A program made the position numbers and the translations under genes. A DNA stretch of 64,000 nt, taken from NCBI GenBank assembly GCA_044373665.1, contig JBIPNH010000004.1, forward strand, positions 1-64,000, in the 5' to 3' direction. Origin of the DNA: JABMMZ01 sp044373665. GTDB taxonomy: Bacteria > Bacteroidota > Bacteroidia > NS11-12g > UBA955. The notes beneath the pieces are model-generated. The model saw only the letters and a program-made list of their open reading frames with translations, was not told the DNA's origin and did not search any database. Below, piece after piece: positions 26,801-33,665 of the stretch (position 1 is its first letter; each line of letters opens with the position of its first letter).

Positions 26801-27954
26801 CTAACAGCCGTTGGGTAATCAAATGCAATTGTATTAAAATCTACATCAAGAGAAATAGCTGGATTTAAATAAGCTGAGTACCAATACAAATAACATTGTA
26901 AAGTAGAAGTTCCAAAATCATAAATCCAATTGTTTGTAATCCTTGAATTCATAATTGGCACAGTTGTGCTACTCATACTAATGTAAATAGGATAAATTAC
27001 CGACCCTTGTGGCGTATTTCCATTCAGATTGAAAATTCTATTATTATCTATTAAGAAAGTACCTGTAATGGTGTATAAGCCATATTTAGTAGTGAACAAA
27101 CTGGTTCTACCTTGATTAGTAATAGTATTGTTTCTAATGGTAGTATTGTAAGTGTAAGGATGGTTAATTCCGTACAAATAAAAATCTCTAATTAAATTAT
27201 TAGAAATCACATTGTTATTCCCAGCGTTTAAAGCAGCAGGAGTTGTAATACCATACATATTTATTCCGTAATATGGTCCATGATTTAAACCATTCCCTGA
27301 ACGCATATCACAGCTATCAACAAGGTTATTATTTCCAAAATTACCAGAAGAACTTCCAGTAGTACCATTAGTCATCCAAATGTAAGCACTACCTACGTTA
27401 GGAATCCCCGTAATATTGTCGCATCTTAATTTACAATTTTTTACAATATTAAAATCCGCAGCATTTCTGAACCAAAAGCAATAACCATAGGTTGTTTGAT
27501 TCATTCTCACTTCTAAATTGTTAAATGTAAAAAAGTCAGTCCCGTTCAAATCAACTACACCTGCATCTAAAGTAGAAGTAGGAGTAAAGTTTAAAATAGC
27601 GCCGTTACCATTTATAGTTACTCTTCTTGAAGCTTGAGAACCAACGATGGCAGTTAAAAGTAAACGTTCGTTGTAAGTACCTGGTGTTACATTCACTGTA
27701 ACATTTCCTTGAAGACCTGCGCCTCCTAAAGCATAATTAGCTGTACCACCATCACCACGCGATAGGTTTCTTAAATCATTTGAAAACGCAGTAAAACTAA
27801 GATAATTTGAAGCAGAAGCTGCTGCAGAGGGATTAATGGTGTAATTACCACCAGGAAAGGCTTGTAGAATTGGCAAAGAAGCCAAAAAAGCCATTGCAAC
27901 AAAAAAAAGTCGCAATTTTTTGTGAATTTTGAATTCGGGTAGATATTGATGCAT
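23896..27954 (-). CDS. Giant T9SS protein: right-handed beta-helix head plus PKD repeats
   Basis: 1352-aa secreted protein. Signal peptide at about residues 13-32 (FVAMAFLASLPILQA). Residues 50-540 have the short, Asn- and Gly-rich turns of a right-handed parallel beta-helix (for example NNLIRDFYLYGIN, NTTIRNNTITNQG, DNNRIFNLNG), a fold used by polysaccharide-binding or -degrading proteins; catalytic residues cannot be assigned. The rest holds PKD-type repeats (WSFGDGTPN, WSFSDGSPN, WDFNDNGN, WNLGQGAPN, WNFGDNT, WITGDGN) and a T9SS type A sorting domain (NMYPNPSNGQFTIQ ... LNSGVYMVKL). The C-terminal ~620 residues align repeat by repeat with those of the 1232-aa protein. Only 27 bp separate it from the next gene. 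Confidence 0.85.
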   Translation of the reverse strand: MHQYLPEFKIHKKLRLFFVAMAFLASLPILQAFPGGNYTINPSAAASASNYLSFTAFSNDLRNLSRGDGGTANYALGGAGLQGNVTVNVTPGTYNERLLLTAIVGSQASRRVTINGNGAILNFTPTSTLDAGVVDLNGTDFFTFNNLEVRMNQTTYGYCFWFRNAADFNIVKNCKLRCDNITGIPNVGSAYIWMTNGTTGSSSGNFGNNNLVDSCDMRSGNGLNHGPYYGINMYGITTPAALNAGNNNVISNNLIRDFYLYGINHPYTYNTTIRNNTITNQGRTSLFTTKYGLYTITGTFLIDNNRIFNLNGNTPQGSVIYPIYISMSSTTVPIMNSRITNNWIYDFGTSTLQCYLYWYSAYLNPAISLDVDFNTIAFDYPTAVSNTSTIVRNVQGSWFRNFRNNILYNNIGGSGSKWLIYDQATTLTSTYRWTTYQNNCLFFGPNAAGNLNYGWGVQNAGGTATGDIPNMQSMYASSFPTSNIATNPNFISNDPASINLTPRSLSMANKGVAISGITTDNSGVTRGLVPDIGALEYSADISITAFNLNFPVPSCSGFTSAISGTLRNNSPFTITNPEVAYAINYGPKIVYTVPGNIAPNASINFSFPNPHLFSIPGPTTVRLFNSGGDDNVTNDTLLTSTTITPAPGGSVVTHNTSLSSTSSIFDITGKPDVTFRNEKLVYNLSEPSRLGYTNADYGTKWRAFVSARSINGVNANSLISGNGSAPYRATFEPTAAWEDSIVEVSIRVLSLETFCDTVFRRRVLVAPKANVDFIVPNPLCERTDNVFENETTVSSGSVEYEWSFGDGTPNSQEANPAHRYASFGTYQLTLTATTKPYNFVTSKTVSIDVTEMPIASIINTNKCEGVAVVLGNGTAYAGSGTTVYTWSFSDGSPNINTSTRAAVNKKFNSPGAYRVTLQATADGCTDKVTKTVYQFAKPNAAFVKAQGDCLNDEFTFTNQSAIALGNFGNKWDFNDNGNIASDLSPTYSFQSAGTKKVTLVTVSEFGCLDTAELTINVKQIPTTDFSFPFACDRTPTPFVNNTRLNGETLQSYTWNLGQGAPNTQFAPVVNWSGIGQRNVTLTTRLLNGCSTQVTKSINVGVQPLADFEFETQCEGSEIPFTNLTTYPKGKINYKWNFGDNTISNNAAPVHTYTSGQTYSVKLVASIEDGCSDSIVKVVNIAQLPQTCDFNITRNWTAGARAFNFTPIGGSSNGLSYKWITGDGNRLSSNATGASYSYAADIQYCVTMVASTPDGCDCSATKCIDISTDVNQISQFKFNMYPNPSNGQFTIQTDEALVNQEVQIFNTIGELVATVQLNSSNTMINLSHLNSGVYMVKLSANNQVINQKINIIK

Positions 27955-28007
27955 AAAAGTTAAAAATATTTATAAAAAAATAATGATTTGATAACAAATC
28001 AAGTAAG

Positions 28008-28015
28008 CAAATTTA
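28008..28015 (-). promoter_or_regulatory. -7 box (TAAATTTG) upstream of the T9SS gene cluster
   Basis: The minus strand reads TAAATTTG, about 50 nt before the ATG at 27954. No TTTG at -33 spacing. It is the only TAnnTTTG match found in the first 60 nt upstream of the three-gene block. Confidence 0.4.
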
Positions 28016-28243
28016 TAATTAAGTTTTAATAATTAAAACATATATTAAAAAGATTGCAAACTTCTGACAGAGTTTTTTTAATAAATTACGCCTTTGTGTA
28101 CTATTTGTACTATTGCATTTTTTGAAATAATCGATTGATTATCTACTATTTAATTTAATATTTGATTATATTGTTATATAAATAAAATAAATTGAAATAA
28201 TTTTACACATTTAAGTTCTAAAATGGAAATGTATATTTTTAAG

Positions 28244-28251
28244 TATCTTTG
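28244..28251 (+). promoter_or_regulatory. -7 box (TATCTTTG) of the ABC-F gene
   Basis: Full match to TAnnTTTG; predicted leader about 18 nt before the ATG at 28275. The -33 box is not clear. Confidence 0.5.
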
Positions 28252-28274
28252 CGACCGCAAAAAATAAATAATTA

Positions 28275-29888
28275 ATGATTTCAGTTTCAAATGTATCGCT
28301 AAGATATGGTAAAAGAGTGCTTTTTGACGAGGTAAATGTCAAATTTGTTCCGGGTAATTGTTATGGTGTTATAGGTGCAAATGGTGCCGGTAAATCCACT
28401 TTCTTAAAAATACTGTCAGGAGAAATAGATGCCACTACAGGCCATGTTGACATAGAAAAAGGCAAACGTATGAGTGTTTTAAAACAAAATCACTTTGAGT
28501 TTGACGAATTCCAAGTGTTGGAAACCGTTATTATGGGTAACAAAGAACTTTACAGCATTATTAAAGAAAAAGAAGCTTTGTACGCCAAGGAAGATTTTTC
28601 GGATGAAGATGGCATAAAAGCAAGTGAGCTTGAGGAAAAATATGGTGAAATGGAAGGTTGGAATGCAGAAAGTGACGCTGCATCACTCTTAAGCGGCCTT
28701 GGAATAACTGAAGAAATCCATTTTAAAACCTTACATGAGTTAAATAATAACCAAAAAGTTCGTGTTTTATTAGCACAAGCACTGTTTGGTAATCCAGATA
28801 TTTTGTTAATGGACGAGCCTACGAATGACTTGGATGTGGATACTATAGCCTGGTTAGAAGACTTCCTTATCAATTTTGAAAATATCGTATTAGTAGTGTC
28901 TCACGATAGACATTTCTTGGACACTGTTTGTACGCATGTTGCGGATATCGACTTTAACAAATTACAAGTCTTTACTGGTAACTACTCGTTTTGGTACCAA
29001 AGCAGTCAGTTGGCGTTAAAACAACGTTCTGACCAAAACAAAAAAGCAGAAGAAAAAAAGAAAGAATTGATGGAATTCATACAGCGTTTTAGTGCAAACG
29101 TTGCCAAAAGCAAACAAGCAACTAGCCGCCGTAAAATGATAGATAAGTTGGACATTGAAGAAATAAAACCATCTACCAGAAAATATCCGGGTATCTTCTT
29201 TACACCCGAACGAGAGGCTGGTGACCAAGTTTTGAGTGTTGAAAATTTATCTTATGAACATGACGGCAACTTGCTTTTTAGTAACTTAAGTTTTACAATA
29301 AACAAAGGTGATAAGGTTGCTTTTCTGTCAAAAAATGCACTGGCAATCACCAAATTATTTGAATGTTTGGCGGGTCAAGAACAAGCTAAAAAAGGATTGG
29401 TTGATTGGGGTGTAACTATCAAAAAAACGTACATACCGAATGATAACTCTGCTTTTTTTGAAGGCATTGATTTAAGCTTGGTAGACTGGTTGCGCCAATA
29501 TTCACAAGAAAAAGATGAAACATTTATCAGAGGTTTTTTGGGACGTATGTTGTTCAGTGGTGAGGAAAGTTTAAAGAAAGCTAAAGTTCTAAGTGGAGGT
29601 GAGAAAGTTAGATGTATGATGAGTAAATCTATGTTAGAAAGCCCTAACTTAATTATTGCAGATGAACCTACGAATCACTTGGATTTGGAAAGTATACAAT
29701 CTTTGAACAATAGTTTTATAGACTATAAAGGCACCATTTTATTTTACTCTCATGACCATGAGTTTATGAATACTGTAGCCAATCGTATTATAGAAATTGG
29801 GCCAAATGGTATGATAGATAAATTTGCTACTTACGATGAATTTTTGGAAGATGAATCTATCAAAGAACGTAAATTAGGCCTCTACTAG
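28275..29888 (+). CDS. ABC-F family ATPase with one degenerate nucleotide site
   Basis: 537-aa cytoplasmic protein with two ABC domains and no membrane segments, as in ribosome-associated ABC-F factors; sequence order resembles YbiT-like members. NBD1 has Walker A GANGAGKS (residues 34-41) and Walker B/DEPTNDLD (180-187), but its signature is ELNNNQK (155-161) instead of LSGGQ. NBD2 has a normal LSGGEK (439-444) and DEPTNHLD, but its Walker A position reads SKNALAITK, with Ile in place of the lysine. The linker is charged (residues 250-300, with KAEEKKKELMEF). Combining the halves predicts one functional composite ATP site. The next gene starts 4 bp downstream. Confidence 0.93.
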   Translation: MISVSNVSLRYGKRVLFDEVNVKFVPGNCYGVIGANGAGKSTFLKILSGEIDATTGHVDIEKGKRMSVLKQNHFEFDEFQVLETVIMGNKELYSIIKEKEALYAKEDFSDEDGIKASELEEKYGEMEGWNAESDAASLLSGLGITEEIHFKTLHELNNNQKVRVLLAQALFGNPDILLMDEPTNDLDVDTIAWLEDFLINFENIVLVVSHDRHFLDTVCTHVADIDFNKLQVFTGNYSFWYQSSQLALKQRSDQNKKAEEKKKELMEFIQRFSANVAKSKQATSRRKMIDKLDIEEIKPSTRKYPGIFFTPEREAGDQVLSVENLSYEHDGNLLFSNLSFTINKGDKVAFLSKNALAITKLFECLAGQEQAKKGLVDWGVTIKKTYIPNDNSAFFEGIDLSLVDWLRQYSQEKDETFIRGFLGRMLFSGEESLKKAKVLSGGEKVRCMMSKSMLESPNLIIADEPTNHLDLESIQSLNNSFIDYKGTILFYSHDHEFMNTVANRIIEIGPNGMIDKFATYDEFLEDESIKERKLGLY

Positions 29889-29892
29889 TAGA

Positions 29893-30243
29893 ATGAAAAA
29901 TAAGCCACATTATATGTATTGGCTTGAAATTATCCATATTCCATTGTGGTTAATCAAGGACTTGTGTTGGTTATTTGTGTGGGATGTTTTGGGTGTTATA
30001 ATGGCCATCCCTACCATTCTTGTAGCTTTAATAATGGTGATCATTAGTTCAGATGACCGCAGTAAACTTTTCCCTAACTTGTCTATTTTGTTTTGGATCA
30101 TTGCCAATAGCACTTGGATGATTGCCGAATTTTATGATTTAAATATCAAACATTTTGCAGCTATTCCTTTCGGTTTGGGTCTGCTTTCCTTTTTACTATT
30201 TTTATTGATTGCAAAACCTACTTTAACCCAGAATAATCATTAG
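29893..30243 (+). CDS. Small multi-pass membrane protein
   Basis: Unrecognised 116-aa protein with three or four hydrophobic segments (WLIKDLCWLFVWDVLGVIMA, PTILVALIMVII, LFWIIANSTWMIAEFY, and FGLGLLSFLLFLLIA). Tryptophan-rich helices and the 'ANSTWMIAEF' motif look conserved; I recall similar uncharacterised proteins in Flavobacteriia. It follows the ABC-F stop codon by 4 bp, so it is probably on the same transcript. Function unknown. Confidence 0.75.
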   Translation: MKNKPHYMYWLEIIHIPLWLIKDLCWLFVWDVLGVIMAIPTILVALIMVIISSDDRSKLFPNLSILFWIIANSTWMIAEFYDLNIKHFAAIPFGLGLLSFLLFLLIAKPTLTQNNH

Positions 30244-30270
30244 AAAATCTATTACTAGCTAAATCTCTTT

Positions 30271-30340
30271 AAATCAGTTGTTTCTTACTTTTCTTAACCA
30301 TAGGTTTGGCTATACTTTTCAAAAAATAAGAAACTGATTT
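30271..30340 (+). other. Long imperfect inverted repeat after the small membrane protein
   Basis: AAATCAGT...TTTCTTA (30271-30287) pairs with TAAGAAACTGATTT (30327-30340) with a 3-nt bulge and a loop of about 40 nt. It may end the ABC-F transcript, though no clear U-tract follows. Confidence 0.35.
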
Positions 30341-30385
30341 ATTGATATTTAACTCTCATAACGAAGTTCTAATAATTAATCTGGG

Positions 30386-30415
30386 TTTGAAACAAACAAA
30401 AAATCCTTAAATTTG
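30386..30415 (+). promoter_or_regulatory. Promoter of the ferredoxin-iscX pair (TTTG-N18-TAAATTTG)
   Basis: TTTG at 30386-30389, an 18-nt spacer and TAAATTTG at 30408-30415. The -7 box ends 14 nt before the ATG at 30430, so the leader would be only about 10 nt. Confidence 0.65.
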
Positions 30416-30429
30416 TCACTCTATTAATC

Positions 30430-30759
30430 ATGCCTAAAATTACTTTCAATTTTGAAGAAGCTCATAAAGAATCATTAACCGTTGACATAGAGGTTGGCGA
30501 AATGATATTGGATGTTGCCTTAGATAACGACGTGCATTTACATCACAATTGTGGTGCTGTATGTGCTTGCAGCACTTGTCACATTTATGTTGAACAAGGG
30601 GCAGACAGCTTATCAGAAATTACCGACAAAGAAGAAGACTTTGTTGACCGCGCCCGTAATCCTAAATACAATTCTAGACTAGCTTGTCAGTGTGTACTAG
30701 AAGAAGATGAAAATTTAACGGTTATTATTCCCGACCAATCACTTATCATTGGTCACTAA
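30430..30759 (+). CDS. Adrenodoxin-type 2Fe-2S ferredoxin
   Basis: 109-aa electron-transfer protein. The cluster ligands fit the vertebrate/Isc-type pattern C-x5-C-x2-C...C: Cys41, Cys47, Cys50 and Cys86, in HNCGAVCACSTCHIYV and RLACQC. Additional cysteines at 45 and 88 are not expected ligands. In Isc systems such a ferredoxin supplies electrons for Fe-S assembly. It is followed 12 bp later by iscX, which supports that role, although iscS, iscU and hscAB are not in the window. Confidence 0.93.
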   Translation: MPKITFNFEEAHKESLTVDIEVGEMILDVALDNDVHLHHNCGAVCACSTCHIYVEQGADSLSEITDKEEDFVDRARNPKYNSRLACQCVLEEDENLTVIIPDQSLIIGH

Positions 30760-30771
30760 TTTATATAAAAG

Positions 30772-31008
30772 ATGACATTTGAACTACCAATACACTGGAA
30801 AGACCACGAAGACATAGCGATGGCATTATACGAAAGATTTGGCGATGATTTTGGCGAATCCAAAATATACAGAATACGCTTTACTGAATTGATGCAATGG
30901 GTATTAGAAATCCCAAATTTCAAAGGCACTAAAGAAGAGTGTAATGAAGGACACCTAGAAATGATTCAAAGTCAGTGGGTGTATGAATGGCGCGACAATC
31001 AAAAATAA
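30772..31008 (+). CDS. iscX: IscX-like Fe-S assembly protein
   Basis: 78-aa acidic protein. The opening (LPIHWKDHEDIAMALYERFG) and the WVLEIPNFKG segment match IscX (YfhJ), a small regulator that binds iron and the cysteine desulfurase IscS in E. coli. Length agrees with the family (about 66-80 aa). It is directly downstream of the 2Fe-2S ferredoxin and shares its promoter. Bacteroidota mostly use the SUF system, so the partner here is unclear. Confidence 0.88.
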   Translation: MTFELPIHWKDHEDIAMALYERFGDDFGESKIYRIRFTELMQWVLEIPNFKGTKEECNEGHLEMIQSQWVYEWRDNQK

Positions 31009-31012
31009 ACCT

Positions 31013-31906
31013 TTAAAACAAAAAGGTTAGCAAATTAAAGATTCCTAATACTATCACTATTTTAAAAATAGTGTGTACTGCTTTGTATCTTGTCTTTTCA
31101 ATTAAACCAAAACTTACTACAGTAACCACGCTTGATAAAAGCACAAAGTAATTTTTGGTAATAAGTCCTTCATAAGCAATAATTCCTGCACCCAATAGCA
31201 GTGACAAAACCATTACAAAATAAATAAAAGACTTGGCATTCTGCATACCCAAAACCACCGGGATGGACTGTATTTGCAATATTTTATCGCCTGTGTAATT
31301 TAAAAACTGTTTTATAAGTTCACGGGCGTAAACAATAGAAAGAAAATACGCACCATAGATAAAAATAAAAGTATAAAAAGTATTAAAATGCAATAAAACC
31401 GCAAAAAAACAAGTAATACTTAACATAGCGGCGGCAAATTCTTTGATGAAGAATATTTTTTGCAACTTATGAGAATAAATCCAAAGAGCTAATACAAAAG
31501 CAGTAAAAAAAACACCAATTTTAAAAGAGGATAAATAGGCAATTAACAAGGCTAATAGATTGAAAGCGATGTATAGATTTAACGATGTTTTTTTACTTAT
31601 TATTCTGTTAAACAAAGTGTTTTTTGGCCGGTTGATTAAATCCTTTTCAAAGTCGTAAAAATTATTAATGATAAAACCGGCAGCAATACTAAAAATGGAG
31701 GCAAGGACAATGCCGTGCAACTTAAAATCAGTTAGAATATGGGCATAGGAACCATGTGAATGTCGGATAAAAACAAAAGCTGAGATATATTGCGCTAATA
31801 TGGTTAGTAAAATATTATACCATCTTACAACAGAAAACAAAGCAATAACCTTGAGTGCAAGTTTGTGATGTGTGACAGAGGATGTTTGATCTGTCTGTAG
31901 TTTCAT
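31013..31906 (-). CDS. UbiA-family prenyltransferase with altered second Asp motif
   Basis: 297-aa integral membrane protein with about eight or nine helices. The first Asp-rich motif is intact (NNFYDFEKDLINRPKN). The second, normally 'RExxKDxEDxxGD', reads RELIKQFLNYTGD, losing the internal acids while keeping the final Gly-Asp. In Bacteroidota related genes are annotated geranylgeranylglycerol-phosphate geranylgeranyltransferase, but this rests on homology only; menaquinone-type roles are also possible. Its start overlaps the mevalonate kinase stop by one nucleotide, so supply of isoprenoid and its use are coupled. Confidence 0.82.
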   Translation of the reverse strand: MKLQTDQTSSVTHHKLALKVIALFSVVRWYNILLTILAQYISAFVFIRHSHGSYAHILTDFKLHGIVLASIFSIAAGFIINNFYDFEKDLINRPKNTLFNRIISKKTSLNLYIAFNLLALLIAYLSSFKIGVFFTAFVLALWIYSHKLQKIFFIKEFAAAMLSITCFFAVLLHFNTFYTFIFIYGAYFLSIVYARELIKQFLNYTGDKILQIQSIPVVLGMQNAKSFIYFVMVLSLLLGAGIIAYEGLITKNYFVLLSSVVTVVSFGLIEKTRYKAVHTIFKIVIVLGIFNLLTFLF

Positions 31907-32850
31907 CAGAAAGTATAAATAACTTGCAGTTTCTGTCCTTTAAGTTTTTCGACTGCCGATTCGTAATCGTGGGTAAATCCAAGAATATAGCCACCACCAC
32001 CGCTACCACACAATTTAAGATAATATGAATTACTCTCAATACCTTCTTTCCAAAGGTGTTTGTAATTATCGGGAATCATAGGAGAAAAATTATCATAAAC
32101 CAATTGAGATAAGTGCTTAATAGAACTCATCAATGGTTTAAAATCTTTATTTAAAAACGCATGAATACATTCATCGTTGTATTTCTTAAATTGGTGTTTA
32201 ATTAAATTCCTGAAACCTTCATTTTTGCATTTTTCAAGGAAAATAGAAACCATGTTTTGGGTTTGACCGGTAGTACCGCTGTCCATTAAAAAAATAGCGC
32301 CTTTACCATTGTCATTAGGGGTTGGCAAGCCAACGGTGTCTAGTTTTGTTTTTGACTGAATCAGAACAGGGAGATTTAAATAACAAATTAAAGGATCTAA
32401 ACCAGAGCTTTTTCCATGAAAAAATGATTCCAACTGAGAAAACACTAGTTTAAGTTTTAAGATTTCATCGCCATGTTGATGGGCGTTTACCACAATTTTA
32501 TTAAGACCATAACGGTCGTAGATAGAGGCAACAAGGGCACCACTTGAACCTACACCAAAACCCTGAGGGATTGAACTATCAAAATAAAGCCCTTCATTAA
32601 TCTCTTGTTCAAAAAGAGCAAAATCAAATTGACTTGTTAATGTATTCTGCGACTCTAAAGATTTGAGATAATCAAAAAAGACTTTAATATCGTGATTCGA
32701 CTGAATAGCAAAAGCATCGTTTCGTCCGTCTTTTTTCAACTGACCATTGAATTTATCAAAGGGGATAGAGAGTCCCATTGAATCTTCAATGATGCCATAT
32801 TCTCCGAAGAGTAATATTTTGGCGTAAAACAAAGAATCTTTAATATTCAT
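31906..32850 (-). CDS. Mevalonate kinase-like GHMP kinase
   Basis: 314-aa GHMP-superfamily kinase. The ATP-binding motif is PQGFGVGSSGALVASIYDRY (around residues 115-135), the HGKSSGLDPL segment follows the family's 'PSGxD' pattern, and the C-terminal motif reads CGSGGGGYILGF. Phosphorylates mevalonate at the 5 position if the family assignment is right; a phosphomevalonate kinase role cannot be excluded. It lies in tandem with the UbiA prenyltransferase (1-nt overlap). The other mevalonate genes lie about 6 kb away, beyond the repeat-flanked T9SS gene. Confidence 0.84.
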   Translation of the reverse strand: MNIKDSLFYAKILLFGEYGIIEDSMGLSIPFDKFNGQLKKDGRNDAFAIQSNHDIKVFFDYLKSLESQNTLTSQFDFALFEQEINEGLYFDSSIPQGFGVGSSGALVASIYDRYGLNKIVVNAHQHGDEILKLKLVFSQLESFFHGKSSGLDPLICYLNLPVLIQSKTKLDTVGLPTPNDNGKGAIFLMDSGTTGQTQNMVSIFLEKCKNEGFRNLIKHQFKKYNDECIHAFLNKDFKPLMSSIKHLSQLVYDNFSPMIPDNYKHLWKEGIESNSYYLKLCGSGGGGYILGFTHDYESAVEKLKGQKLQVIYTF

Positions 32851-32988
32851 TTAAAATCGATTTGCAAATATAACACTTTCATTCACAAATTGTTTGATTG
32901 AATTGTTTAATTGTTTATTCGTTTAGGTGTTTATTCGTTGAATTGTGTCACCCTGAGGCTCTCGAAGGGTGTTTATTCGTTTAGAGGT

Positions 32989-33347
32989 GTCACTGAGCGA
33001 GTTTATGCACTAGGCTGAGCCTAGTCACGTGAGCTAGTTTACCCTTAGTAAAGTTGGTCACTGAGCGAGTTTATACTGAGCGAAGTCGAAGTAAAGTGCC
33101 AACAATTAAAATTCGATATCTTGAGCAAGGTCGTTTCCATACTGAGCAAGGCGTTTCGGCTCCGCTCAACGACCTTGGTGTATGGAAGTTTGGTGATTGC
33201 GCGATATCCAAATTGGTCACTGAGCGAGTTTATACACTAGGCTGAGCCTAGTCACGTGAGCTAGTTTACCCTTAGTAAAGTTGGTCACTGAGCGAGTTTA
33301 TACACTAGGCTGAGCCTAGTCACGTGAGCGAAGTCGAAGTAAAGTTG
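32989..33347. repeat. A-type repeat, three copies of about 64-68 bp
   Basis: Copies at 32989-33056, 33216-33283 and 33284-33347 (the last two in direct tandem). Each opens with GTCACTGAGCGAGTTTAT, then the palindrome CTAGGCT-G-AGCCTAG (33010-33024 in copy 1), the palindrome TCACGTGA, and (copies 1 and 2) the hairpin TTTACCCTTAGTAAA. Copy 3 swaps its end for GAAGTCGAAG. Shorter relatives begin at 33057 and 33348. Confidence 0.9.
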
Positions 33348-33440
33348 GTCACTGAGCGGAGTCGAAGTGCCAACAATTAAAATTCGATATCTTGAGCAAG
33401 GCGTTTCGGCACCGCTCAACGACCTTGGTGTATGGAAGTT
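33096..33440. repeat. B-type repeat, two copies
   Basis: Copies at 33096-33190 and 33367-33440 share GTGCCAACAATTAAAATTCG, GATATCTTGAGCAAGG, a CGTTTCGGC[T/A]CCGCTCAACG core and ACCTTGGTGTATGGAAG. Copy 1 has about 20 extra bases that create the inverted pair AAGGTCGTT ... AACGACCTT and CCATAC ... GTATGG. Confidence 0.85.
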
Positions 33441-33640
33441 GATCACTGATCGAGTTTACCCTTAGTTTATCGAGGTAAAGGGAAGTTAAGGGAAGTTTAT
33501 GTCATTAGACTTCTGATTATTTGATTTTTAAACCCTTAACTTGCCTCTTATTCTCGAATTAAAGGATATCATTCTTCTTTAACTTAAAAAGATTGCATTA
33601 TTTTGACATTCATAAAACCTGTTTAACCACCTTAATGATT

Positions 33641-33648
33641 TACATTTG
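33641..33648 (+). promoter_or_regulatory. -7 box (TACATTTG) of the 1058-aa T9SS gene
   Basis: Full match to TAnnTTTG, 17 nt before the ATG at 33666. No -33 box at normal spacing. Confidence 0.45.
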
Positions 33649-33665
33649 TATTTAATATAACTAAA

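Larger units (their letters stand above)
27955..28274. other. Divergent intergenic region between T9SS cluster and ABC-F gene
   Basis: 320 bp, strongly A/T-rich. It holds -7 boxes for both sides (28008-28015 minus, 28244-28251 plus). A perfect tandem of the 9-mer TGTACTATT occurs at 28097-28105 and 28106-28114, which could be a regulator-binding site but is unsupported otherwise. No open reading frame of note was seen. Confidence 0.6.
32851..33665. other. Non-coding repeat island upstream of the 1058-aa T9SS gene
   Basis: About 815 bp with no convincing gene. It contains two families of direct repeats, several palindromes (CACCCTGAG...GAAGGGTG near 32950) and the promoter of the next gene near its right end. 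The similar TGAGCGAAGTCGAAG-type words are typical of short intergenic repeats in Bacteroidota genomes. Confidence 0.8.

Noticed and set aside
28097..28114. Tandem TGTACTATT as an operator
   Set aside because: Two 9-mers in an A/T-rich 320-bp gap can arise by slippage; no regulator gene or further copies support a site.
33054..33245. 63-codon open frame containing ERVYTERSRSK
   Set aside because: It is translated entirely from the A- and B-type repeats. Such peptides recur wherever these repeats occur in Bacteroidota and are not real genes.
32989..33440. Possible CRISPR array
   Set aside because: Repeat units are 64-95 bp, unequally spaced, partly tandem and full of palindromes, without uniform spacers or cas genes.
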